A model generated the notes under the pieces. It was not told the DNA's origin. It did no database searches and saw only the letters and a program-made list of their open reading frames with translations. Of a stretch of DNA of 64,000 nucleotides, positions 1 to 12,600 are shown one piece after another; positions within the stretch are counted from its first letter, which is position 1, and each line of letters opens with the position of its first letter. Position numbers and translations under genes: made by a program. Source of the DNA: Stichopus chloronotus (taxonomy: Eukaryota > Echinodermata > Holothuroidea > Aspidochirotida > Stichopodidae); the NCBI GenBank assembly GCA_021234535.1, contig SFZH01000008.1, positions 23,414,739 to 23,478,738 of the forward strand, read 5' to 3'.

Positions 1-1035
1 GTGTTTACAGTTTGACTCAGGGTGACCTCAAGTGACCTTTATCTCCACCAAAAACAATAGGGATCATCTTCTCAATAAGACCAACAAACACACCAAGTAT
101 GGCATCAGTCGCAGTTACCGTTCTTGAGATATCATGTTTACAAGGTTTTCACATTTTGACCTCTGGTGACCTCAAATGACCTTTGACCTCCACCAAAAGC
201 AATAGGGATCATCTACTTCATATGACCAACCCACACAGTAAGTATGACATCAGTCACAGTTACTCTTCTGCAGATACTGTGTTTACAAGGTTTTTCCAGT
301 TTGACCTCCATTGACCTCAAATATACTTTGACCGCCACCAAAAATGATAGGGATCATCTACTCAATATGTCTAACCCACACACCAGGTATGACATCAGAC
401 ACAGTTACCGTTCTTGAGATATTGTGTTTGCAAGGTTTTCACATTTTGACCTCTGGTGACCTCAAATGACCTTTGACCTCCACTAAAAACAATAGGGATC
501 ATCTACTCAATATGACCAACTCACACACCAAATATGACATCAGTCACAGTTACCGTTCTTGAGATAACGTGTTTACAAGGTTTTCACATTTTGACCTCTG
601 GTGACCTCAAATGACCTTTGACCTCCACCAAAAGCAATAGCGATCATCTACTTCATATGACCAACACACACAGTAAGTATGACATCAGTCACAGTTACCC
701 TTCTGGAGATTTTATGTTTACAAGGTTTTTCCAGTTTGACCTCCATTGACCTCAAATGACCTTTGACCGCTACTAAAAACAATAGGGATCATCTACTCAA
801 TATGAATAACCCACACACCAGGTATGACATCAGACACAGTTACTGTTCTTGAGATATCGTGTTTACAAGGTTTTCACATTTTGACCTCTGGTGACCTCAA
901 ATGACCTTTGACCTCCACTAAAAACAATAGGGATCATCTACTCAATATGAACAACCCACACACTAAGTATGACATCAGTCACAGTTACCGTTCTTGAGAT
1001 ATCGTGTTTACAAGGTTTTCACATTTTGACCTTTC
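1..1035. repeat. Satellite of ~145-bp monomers, about seven copies, rich in TGACCT half-sites
   Basis: The phrase TGTTTACAAGG recurs at about 135, 280, 425, 570, 715, 859 and 1004, giving a period near 145 bp. Each monomer carries a block with up to four TGACCT hexamers, spaced 4, 4 and 1 bases apart, followed by a conserved tail (ATAGGGATCATCTACT, TATGACATCAG). Two monomer variants differ in the first spacer (TCTGG or TCCATT), hinting at a higher-order unit of about 290 bp. The array is cut by the window start and ends abruptly near 1035, inside a TGACCTTT block. No coding potential is seen. Confidence 0.9.
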
Positions 1036-2255
1036 ATTCCCAAGAGTATTTATTAACATATTCAACAAGATAATGGGACTTTTCATCAGTAGATGTCATG
1101 CATTTTACTTCTCCTTCTAATATAGTCACTGATCTTGCTAACAAATTCACTCAGATGGCAAACCTATGCTGGCTGTTTGAACCTCCCCTCTGCCTGTAAT
1201 TTATACCCCAGTCAGTATCACTCTCCTACCCATCTCCTTACTCACTCCAAAATTTTGTCGACCCTGTTGGCAAATATTTGCCTCCATCCATATCATTAAA
1301 GACCAAGTATAAAGAGAAGGATAATACGGGGAAGGCTTGCAACCTGTGAGCCTCACCAAGAGGCTGAGAGGCAGCAATGTGGGCCCCCTTGATTCAAAGA
1401 GGTTGGCCACCACCTGGGATAGACAGTAAGCCTCGCTACTATAACCACAGAAAGGTAAATGATAAAGGGTCCAGCTCAAGAAGGGGGAGGGGGGGTTCAG
1501 ACATGGAAATGTTGTTTCAGCTGAGAGATAAATCTATTTAACTCACCTCACTCTTTATGAATATGTCTCTTGATAAATTCTCGCATCTAGATAGCTTGGT
1601 GACTATTTCAAGGTAATTGCTGACTGCTCCAGCATTAGGAGAATATACTGAAGGTAAAATAGAAAGGACCAGAATGGAATCATCCTTTAGCAAAATTTCA
1701 GCAGAGCTACAATGTAAGCCAAATGACCTGCTCGACAATGAATGAAAAAGCTGAAATTTCTGTATGATTGAGAAAGGCTGAAAAGGTCATGATGATAGCC
1801 AAACAAATGAGGGCGACATGCCAAAAACAATCAGCTGCTGGTCAATGGATTCACTTAGCACATACAGAACTCAGAAAGGAACATACAATCTACACAGATG
1901 GACAGACAGAAAGAGAATCTACCCTAGACAAAGAAACAATGAAAACAGACATATGAACAATTTGTATTGACAAAGAATTTACTTGTCTTGATCAGTGGTA
2001 ACTGGGTCTTCAGATATGATGATGGTGATATAATTAAGCATGAATAACATTATTATAATGGAATTATATCTTATAAATTGAAAATAAGAATCACAAAAGT
2101 AGCAATCTGTATGCGCTATGCACAAGACAATCACCTCCCATAACTATAAAGTTGTAGATAAAATACTTGCAGAGACTAACTTGGCCACTCACATGGCAGA
2201 AACAGTCAAAATCTAATGTTTTGGCCTTTTTAAGTATCCACAACTTCAAACAAGT
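1036..2255. other. Intergenic stretch with no supported feature
   Basis: Ordinary AT-rich sequence with a short G-run near 1485. The short open frames on both strands lack splice sites, recognisable motifs or composition that would support a gene. Confidence 0.5.
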
Positions 2256-2256
2256 T

Positions 2257-2610
2257 TTGAAATGGTCCAGATTACAACTGCCTATTCTACAGTATGTGAT
2301 AGTGGTATGCAGTTTATATCTAGTCCAGACTACAACTGCCAATTCTGAGTGATAGTGACATTTAGTTCATATATCATGGTCCAGGTTATGACTGCCTTTT
2401 CTCTGTAATGGTGGCATTGGGTCAATATCATTGTCCAGCTTACTGGGTCTTTTCTATGTGACAGTGACATTGGGTTCATATCATGGTCCAGATTACACCT
2501 GTCTATCCTATGTGGTAGTGGCAGTGGGTGGATACCGTGGTCTACTGTAGATTACAAGTGCCAATTCTATGTGATAGTGGTGGCATTGGGTTCATATCAT
2601 TGCAAGCTGA
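2257..2610. repeat. Degenerate minisatellite, ~55-bp period, about six copies
   Basis: GTCCAGATTACAACTGCC and variants recur at about 2265, 2322, 2379, 2433, 2487 and 2549. Each is followed by TATGTGATAGTGG and GGGTTCATATCAT. Copies differ by many substitutions, so the array is old. Confidence 0.75.
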
Positions 2611-2829
2611 TGCGATGTACATGTGCTGAGAAATTTCACGACAAAACAGATGAAAACGTCAAAATGTTGTTTTTGTACAAGTACTTAGAATTTCAATTGA
2701 TTTAAACTTTGTTAAATTTTGACAAACTGTGTAAACATTTCCAGGATATACTTTTATCATAGGTTTATGTGAATAAATATTTTGCTGATACATGCTGTGT
2801 TTTCATCTTTCAATGATTCTGTTGCATAC

Positions 2830-3390
2830 TTATGTTGTGCAAAGCTATGAGATCTACACAGTAGTCATTCTGTGCCAAGCCACATGATATGTTATTAATT
2901 CATATTGTACAAAGTGAAATAATATAGATCTGCTAAATATGTAAAAAGCTAAACAATATACAGTGTGCTGTATGTTTATCCCGTAGCATGTCAAATGAAT
3001 ATGCCGTATATACTCATAATGTACAAAGCTAAATGATACATGTTGTATTCATTCTGTACCAAGCTCTATTATATATGCTGTAAATTCATGTTGTACCAAG
3101 TGAAAAAATATCTGCTGTAGACCTGCAAAACTAAATCCTTTATGCTATATGTTCATCCTGTAGCAAGTCAAATGAATCTGCTGAATATTCATGATGTACA
3201 ATGTGTAAAGACATGTTGTGCATTCATATTGTATCAAGCTACTCGATATGGTACATATTCATGATATATGCATATATGCATCCTACACAATGCTAATAAT
3301 ATATGATATACAGTCATCCCGTAGCAAACTAAAGGATACCTGCTTTACATTTATGAATATTCATTATCAATCTATTTGATGTATGTTGTG
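2830..3390. repeat. Degenerate minisatellite, ~60-65-bp period
   Basis: Units share the themes ATATGCTGTA, ATTCATxxTGTACCAAGC and TAAATGATA in the same order. Drift is heavy and exact unit borders cannot be fixed. No coding signal. Confidence 0.6.
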
Positions 3391-3525
3391 TATTAATGCT
3401 AGCTTAATGACATGCTGTACATTCATTCTGGGCCATCATCATGAGGCTAGAATTGAAAAACACCACTCAGCCAGATATTTGAAACCAGCCAATCCCATAT
3501 TGCTCAGATCTTTTGCACATAAATA

Positions 3526-3531
3526 TTTATT
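3526..3531 (-). promoter_or_regulatory. Poly(A) signal AATAAA (minus strand)
   Basis: The plus strand reads TTTATT, which is AATAAA on the minus strand, about 80 bases beyond the stop of the proposed last exon (3610..3857). The spacing fits a compact 3' UTR and helps support that exon, but AATAAA is common by chance in DNA this AT-rich. Confidence 0.35.
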
Positions 3532-3609
3532 AGTAGAATGTAATGTGCACCAGCCAAGCCTAATAATTTTTGACTGTGAAAGTTGAGGATCAGAAAGCCC
3601 CATATGGGC

Positions 3610-6600
3610 TCATGGAGGACCCGATACCATGTTGAACATGGATGAGCACCAGTGAGATTTGCCTACTCTTTTCGATAAGTGTTCAGAGGATATCGAGGCA
3701 GGGAGAAACCAGACAATTGCCAATGCAAAACAATGCAAACCCAAGCCTGCTCCCAGGAACTGCCATTTAACATCCCCATGTGATGGACCAGAGTGCATCC
3801 CCCATTCTTTAGCCACTTTGTCAAAGGCTGGAGAACCTGCCCACTGCAATCCATCAGCTGTATATACCAAGCAACCTGAAGCAGACATGACCTAAATCAG
3901 ACAACAGAAACCCAAATAACCCCTTCATCACCACTGTGTAAACAGCTTTACTGAACAAGACAAATTTGAATCCCCAGAAATTTTCCAAGTAGTTCCACCA
4001 GGGGCCAGGGGCCTAGTGATGGCAAGATGGACGCTCTAACCACCAAGCTAGAATCCACACATCATCTTACAAGTTACTCTTTTTCATGTTAACAGGCTTT
4101 CATGGCTTGTTTATCAAATACAAAAGGTGTAGTAATTTATTACAAGAAAGGGATGGATTTCACGCATTCACAATTTTCCCAAACAATTTTGGTGTAGCAG
4201 ATGATTCTGATTGTATGAGATGAAATGGAACCTGCAGTAAATTAATTCTGTACAAAGATAAAATGATATCTGCTGTGAACAGTTTCCTAAAAAAGACCAA
4301 AATTTGCTTAAACTTCTACTTAACAACTCACTTCCTAGTTCAAGATACCTTGCAACCTTTCTCTCTTGCAAAAAGCTAAAGGCGACGTTGGAACTTTCGG
4401 CGACTTCACATATGACTCGAAGACAACCCTGAACCATCAGACCAACATCAGCATCGAAGATAGGGGTGCTCAACCAACGACAGAGGGGCTGCAAATGAGA
4501 AAGAATAATGATTGAAGAATGATGTTGTCCATCTCAAGAACAAGTAGTGTTGCAGTAGAAAGGCATAACAATGCTATGATAGGAGTACCCATCTGACAAC
4601 AAACAGGACTAAGATCATTACACAATAGGAGCACCCATCTAGCAACATGGTATGGTCATACATTAATATCAGCTTCCTTGATATTACCATCCTGCCATAT
4701 GCAATATGAATAAACATTGGCTAATCATGCAAATTTGTGACATCATGAGATGGACTCCTATGATATGTCTTATGTTAATACTTTGTTTACGTAATCCTCA
4801 TTTCAAGGACATTTAAGAATTTATATGCCCAGAGGGTTGTATTTTGGAAGCATGTATTTTCTTTGTCAAAAATATCGATACCACTTACCAATGTGAAACT
4901 CAGTAATTAAGAGGGAAAATACATAGGCTTAACAAAAGATATACTGACACTGTGCAACACTCCACATCATCTGTTTTGCATTTTTCTCAAACTTTGAAAT
5001 GTCATCTCAAAACCAGTAAAAGATATACACAAAACTTCCAACGTATTTTCACTCAGGGTTCTATTTTGCAATTTCTGAATGAAGGGTGCTCCTTTCTGGA
5101 AGCAAGTCACACAACCTTTAAAGATATGATAATGGTTTATAACAAAGGTATACATCCAGCAACAAACAATACCCAAATCATAATAAATGTTGGTGTAGTT
5201 GCACTATCAACACTACAATGCTGAACAGGTGTTCCTATCAGTACAAATGAGACTGCAGTAAATTAAAGGATAATTACTTAAAAGTAAAGAATTATTCAGC
5301 TACACAGGCAGGCTGAAAGCAACAAACTATACCATGATGGTATCAAAATTTTTTATCTACATTGATGGCATGGCTACCCATGTAAACAATGGTGGAATAG
5401 CAACAAATTGGATAAAGTTACATAAATTTTACACCAATTGCTTCAATATTTTAACATTTGGTATTTTTTGTGAGGAAAATTTGTTAATCATTGATATTTG
5501 TTTGATACATCAATCAGCACGATAACTGCAATCAAATCAGATAGTATCTGCTTGATATATCAAATTAACTTGCAGGCAGCAGTCAAAAAAACTCACAACA
5601 CGGTAAGTTAGACGTGTGTGTGAAGACTGCAGATGTACACAGACAGCAAATCTAAAACACAAATGACCTACATATGTCTCCATAAATTATCACTTTCAGT
5701 TTTCAGGTTTACCTTACCTTGGTGATGGATTTGTCTTGTAAGATCATTTCTGCATAGCCACTCTTTGGAAGGCACATCTGAAGATTTAAGCATTCAGAAG
5801 GAAAATAAGTTAAGGATATTCCAGGAAAAATTGTGCATCAATATGAACAACAATTCCTTCATTCATTTAATTGTATTTTTCTATGTCATCAAATCAGCAT
5901 GTACTTAGAGGAACATAATGAGACAGTATGAGGAGGGAAGTGAACTTAAAACCCTTTGGGGCTTAACAATGACCCTAACACTCCCTTGAAAAAGTAAGAC
6001 AAATAATCAATAACAATAAACAATAATGCTTAATTATGAGGGAAGATAGCTCTTGATAACTAGAGATAATTTTTTCTGTCCTTTAATCTGCAGTAAATCT
6101 GTTGCTATACATACCAAACATCAGTTCATGCAAGGTTGATGAAAGGTCAAACTTCAACCTTCAAAACTATGATTGAAATCAGTTACAGAAAATTGGTTTG
6201 GCAGGTTTTTCAAAAAAGAGGGGGAAAGAAAAGTTTCACCTTTCCTTATGTACTGATACCAGACATGAATTCCCACACCCACCCTCTCTCACTATCCCCT
6301 ACCGCTTCCTTACAAACTGATAGCAGACATGAATTCTCCACCCATCCTCTTTCCCTAATCCCCACCCCCTTCCTTATGAACTGATAGCAGATATAAATCC
6401 CCCCACCCACCCTCTATTCCTAATCCTCCACCCCTTTAATTGTATATTTTGGACATTGTGATGCCCTAACTTCCAAACTTTCATCATCAACTTAACTCAA
6501 TGTGAAGATAAGACACCTAATCAAATTATGTATCTAAAAATGCCTATATCTAAACATTTTTAGATAGATAACCTAAGATAACCTTGGATATATAACCTAA

Positions 6601-9600
6601 TCAAAATTTAATCTAATCAAATCAAAATTTGATTTGTATATACCTAATCAAAATTCAAAGCAACTGCTCTCTTCTAATCATCTACTTGGGTGCAAGATTC
6701 ATGTGCTTTTCTTCTAGAAAGTCATTCCAAGACAACTGAAAGAAAGTGTGTAAGCATGAAATTGTATACATACCCATATCATACCACCCCACCACCCCCC
6801 CCCCCCCAAATCATCTGCTGGAAATGAAGATTATATTTCCCCTTCACACTTTGACCTCCTGTTCAAAATATTGTCACCCTTATTTCTTGTGACAATGCAT
6901 ACATAACACTCAACATAAATCCACACATTACAAAGAGTGATACCTAATAACACAGAGCAGGACCCAAACTGTTTATGGGTCAAACCTATTTGGACAGTCT
7001 TTGATGGAAAACAAAAACATTATTCTTTACCGTAGCTAAGTACTCAAAGGCATGGTGCTGTAAAGATAAAGCCCAATTTATAGCAGATTGCAAGGTTTTC
7101 CCTCTGGTCATCTCTTGACAGCCTGAATTGAATACAGCATCTGTACTCATAACAGCCAATCCGTCTGGTCGTTCTGCCAACGCATCAAACTCAAATTGCT
7201 CTACACCATTTTGAAACCATTCTGTTGCCATCTGTATCAGAAACAGGATGAAATCAAATTCAAATTAGTTGCAAATGATTTAAAAGAGAACATTTAATAT
7301 CTTTAATTGGTCATGTGAGATGATCACATGATCGGATGACTTGGATACATTGTTGCTGCAAATGTTAATTGAATTACTTCTTTCTTTACATTCATGCTCA
7401 AGGACAGTCCAAGAGCATCCTGAGATAGCATTAACCCCTGAGAGTGAATTATCCTATGCTTAATCCACAAATCCAACATTAATTAACCTTGTTCATTCAT
7501 ACACAGGAAGCTTTCTATGAAAAAAGATGAAAAGGAAGGTAAATTTAGGTTTGAAAATAACCTCATTGTCATTAGAATGGACCATGAGAAAAAGTGAACA
7601 CAATTTAATACAACATTTCAACGATATTAAAGTGCAGAACACACAGTACTAGTTACAATTGTTATGTGTCAGATAGCAGATATTGTAACAAAACACTGTT
7701 GATCTATGATTTTGACGCATTCATCCACCAGTGATTTTACTCTAGAATTGACTGTGCTTTATGAGAGGATAATACATGGGCGCCTGACTGTAATGGGCCA
7801 ATATACAGAGTGGAAGATCTTCTTAGTGAGTACAAATCAATATAGGCCATTAATTGTAACATTTGGGATGCAGGGGAGGCTTGCTGACAAACTTCACACC
7901 ATCGGTGGTCAGCAATTATGCAGTTTGCATTGAAATTGGCCACATGTATCACTTCCAGTAGTGAAGCATGCAACTTCATTTCAGCTAAAACACTGCACAC
8001 TAGCAAAGTACATGTATGCACCAACTACAGGGTAAATTAAAACCGTAATAGAGCGAAATTCAAGCCAAGAGAAACTCTTTTTAACAAGTATTGTACATAT
8101 AGGACTACTTCATAATGTTACTACAGTAATTTCACTGATGGTACTGTGGTCCAGTACTACAAGGGACTACTTAAATTGGCCAATGTAATCATTTTGCGTG
8201 TATTCATAGCAGAGAACTGCAACGGCAACACACTCACCTTGATAACATTATCCTTGTGGATGAAGTGAGCTAGTTTTGGTAGAATGTTTGCAGCCCTTAG
8301 AATACCCAGATTAGGAAAATCACCAGGACTGGACTGGATACAGACATTCGTAACGACGTAAACTGCTAAACATGTCGTGAGAAACCGTTCTGAGGATGAG
8401 GCTGTAAAATACAGATTTGAAATCAGTCACAAAGCCTTATACAGTAGTAGTTCCTCAATAAACTTAGAAGGTTGAAATACATGCAAACTGGTATCCACTG
8501 TAAAAGAAAAGGTTAAAAGCCAACATTTTCATTACAAAGAAATGTTATACAACAACGGCATCACAGCACTAAAATCAAATCTATTTAAAGGCTGTAACGC
8601 ATCACCCCAGACAGTTTCAATTCTCGCAACCACCTACCTCTAGTCCCTCCCTCAGCCTGTCTGAAATTCCTCCACATGTGTAATCAAAACAATGGATCCC
8701 TGTGTACGCTGTGCAATACGAGCTGCTCTGCATATTTCGAATTTGCTGTCAATCTAAGAGTACTGCAACTTAGAACCAGTTGAGAATTTTCCTTTCTGGG
8801 AGGTAAAAATATAGCTTAGGCTGATGCAATACAGCCTTTAAGTCAAATTTGAATGATACTGAATAGTTCTATTTAAAGTCTTATTTTTTGACACTTTTCC
8901 ATTAAAAACTGGGATAAAAACATTAAACACCAGTCAAATTGTCAACAATATGACTAATTCAAAACCATTTGCAAGAAATTTTAAGGCAATTGAAATCATT
9001 TGAAATCAGTCAACTCTATGCAAAGTTGAATGTGTTTTGGATGGCTATTGAATGTCTAGAATTTAAATCCTGGAAATTCACAACAAACCATTACCCTGCA
9101 GTCTTTTCTGCTGTCCACAATGCATCTTCTGTTTGTAATGGAGATGAAATTCACACAGTGGTTCTCTAAGGCACCACATCAAAGCGCTACAATGCCATAT
9201 TCCATGCAGGCATGGGGAGTATACCTCAGACAACAGCTTCATTTTTTTCCACATGATTCACCATTTGGTCCATGAGCAGATTAGCAAGTGCACATAGAAA
9301 ATCCTATCTGAAAAGTACATAGTGCATGTTACGAACAACAACTACTAACCATGTAACAATTACTATACAGTACACACATCTCAGTGTTAACCCTGACATC
9401 TGTCCGAGAGGTACTCACAGGCTCAAAGATGCATGACAGTGGCAGCTCAATCTCTACAGTATTAATAAGTTTGCGCACCAATGATACTAAGTATCCTTCA
9501 TAACTTGCATGAATGTCTTCCTACTCCAAAGTAATTAAAAGTTCTTGGTCTCAGATTTTGCAAATTTCCGTACCTATCAACTAATGTAGAGGTCGTTCAT

Positions 9601-12600
9601 TGGGAGCTAAAACCTTTAGCCCATGAATACATCGTAAATGGTTGTCTTAGACAATGCAGCTATCGGAAAAGATCTTTTTAAAGCCATACAGTATCTGGTA
9701 ATTTAAGCCTTCTAAGCAGCATGCAGCAACTACTACAAGAGCTAAAATTCTTGGACTAAGAATAGCTTTTGTTAATTAGAAAGGAGACTGTGAAACTGAT
9801 ACTTGTCATGGTGCTGTAACTAACAAATTCCTCACAAATTTATCGATATCAACTTGACTAGTCAGAGCATTAAATGGAGTCTTTGGCCCTCTTTTGCTCT
9901 TTCACCTGTTATGAATTAGTATAAGGGAGCCCTTGGGCCTCTTTTGCCGTTTAACCTGTTATGGGCCAGTATCCTCAAGACATTACATGGAGCCTTTGTC
10001 CCTCCTTTGCCATTATGGGCTAGTATCCTAAGGGCATATACAGTATGGCACCTTTGGCCCTCCCCTCCCCTTTAAGCTGTTATGTTGCATGGTCACTGTG
10101 TTTACACTAGTGAGGTGCACAGTAGGAGCTACTGGCATACCGTCAGAAGTAGCTTTTATTTCTCTTTATTTAAGGGCCATATTCTCATACCCGCCCTCTA
10201 CCTCCTCCCTCAAATTTACAGCCTTGGATTACTCAGAGGTATACCTGGCACAGTTTTGTAACCGGAACAAAGACTGTATTAATGAAAACCTTTGCCATAA
10301 ATTTTCTTATGCAGGAAACATTAAGTGGAAGTGATGTAAAACATATGGAACCAACAGCAAATCAACTAGATTTCCATTTTTTTCAGGATACACAGACAGA
10401 ACCAAGAGGTTGATTCTTACAGTGGGATGTTGTATACATACTGTAAGAATGTGGAAACTTTAAAAACTCGCCACTGGATTGAAAGTATTTCAATGTAATG
10501 TTTATCCTGGAAAATCATAGCAGGTAAAGTAAATTGCCCAGCTGTGTCACGATCCAGTTAGGGAATTAATCTACAGTACAACACACACACACACTAGATT
10601 AAGATTCTCTAAATGAAGATCATACTGTAGTAACCAATGGATACATACTCCATGATGGGTGTCCATGTACTCCTGCAGTAAAACCTACAATACAGCATGA
10701 TAATACTCAGGATGGATGCAATGATATTACAAACGAGAAATGCAAGAGTAACCAATGGATAGATACTTCATGGCTGTCCATGTACTCCTGCAGTAAAATC
10801 TACAGTGTGATAATACCCAGCCTGGATGCAAAAACATTACAAAAGAGATACGAAGTGCAGACTAAAGAAGTTCGTCTGCAGGGTCAATTTTGGTGCATAG
10901 TCAAATCACTTCTAGCTTACAAGTTACCATGACGACTTGAGTGTGTTACCAGTCCAAAACAGATACCTTACAGTAAATGTAACTCTACCATGATAAACAG
11001 AAGTAATAATGGTCTTTGAGGCACAATGCTGTACAGAATGTATATTCAGTACATACTCAACCAGGTAAAGTATATGATGAAATAATGTAGAACTGCAGAA
11101 ATACATTGAGCATGCAGAGATGTGCAAATGGTACACCGGAGCTGGAATTGGCAACATGAGAATACATGCATACAAACCTTCTACAAGTTTAAGTACTTTT
11201 TCAAATGTTCCTGTTGTAATGATATTCTTCAAGAATCTCTTTGATCCTGGATTATCCCAGAATGATGAAATGATGACATTGGCGATGACATCCAAGGTAT
11301 AAAAGTGAACAGAATCCCAGGGATCAAAATTAATTGAGTTTCCACCAGTCTGAAAATAATCTTGTTCTATGACCTGATCACTCAATCGAAGCTGGAAGAG
11401 AAAGTTGGCGACATTTAGTACATCACCTTGGATGCACTTGTTGACAAAGCTGCACCACTGCACACCGAACACCTGAGAGACAAAACAAACATGAACATAA
11501 AGTTAGCAACTTTTAGCGATCATTCAATGACAACAACAGAAATAAATGTAGTGATTATTCACTGAATATATGCAGTAGGTTTAAAGTATAGTGTGAAATT
11601 AAATCAGACAATGGGAGAAGTAAAATTTAAAAAATGTCTGCAGAAGGGCTGGCTAGGAGATACAGGGAGGTATTTCCTGGTGTTTCCCATTAAGAAGGCA
11701 TTATCCAGAAGTAGACAATATTGTGAAATACTGGTGATGCCACTGTTGTTGACTTTTATCATTTTATTCGAATTACAGCCTCAGCAACAATAAAACCAAA
11801 ATGAAAAAAAAGAGATGAGATATTTCTTGTTACTTGCAGGTCTTATCTCTTATCTACTGTTCTGTCCATGAACATAAGTCATTTTAGTATGGAATTCTTT
11901 AAACGTTTTCCTTCTTGAACCTTTAAAAGCATCTTGTGTTTGATTTACTTGTAAATGGTACAATACCTGTACAAAAGCGCAGTTGACTTAAAAGTTCTCC
12001 ACAGGTTACTTTAACTAGGTGCTGCACCTACTTTTAGTTTTACTTGTCTGCATAGCACTGGTTTAAAAGTCTGGCATGTACAGTAGTTGAGTGGAAGCAA
12101 TCCTCTTAAAGAATTTCACTAAGTGTCCAAAGTGCATGACTTTAACATACACAATATTTCATAGACTAGCACATTTGCCAGTCAGTCAGTGCTTAATCAC
12201 AATGTTTATCAACACCAAATACATGTGAGACTTCTGCTGGTGCAAACACAATGGAACTATTGATTGCTGCTTGATTCATGTTTAATCTACTCATGTATTT
12301 GATGGCGACTTAGCAGGATTAAGTCACTTGAGCATGGCACTTCTAGAAAGTGAGAAGCACTGAATGAGTGTACTCCACTGGATTAGCCAGAGGAATGAAA
12401 ATTTTGAGATTTAATCAAATGTTGTCTTTATTTCTCTGTCAGTTGTTTTAAATCAAAGTGCTGCACATCATCTGGCACACGGTTTTGAGAAAATATCTTA
12501 AGTCGACTGAGCCTCCAATCTGGATTGGATTCACGGTCTCAGTGTTGGTGATGAAAATAGTTTACTGTGACATCACATGGTGCATCATTTAATTCCAGTC

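Noticed and set aside
3659..3895. Plus-strand 78-codon frame with many Cys and Pro
   Set aside because: It is antisense to the proposed last exon of the minus-strand gene, which has phase, acceptor, stop and poly(A) support. The plus frame has none.
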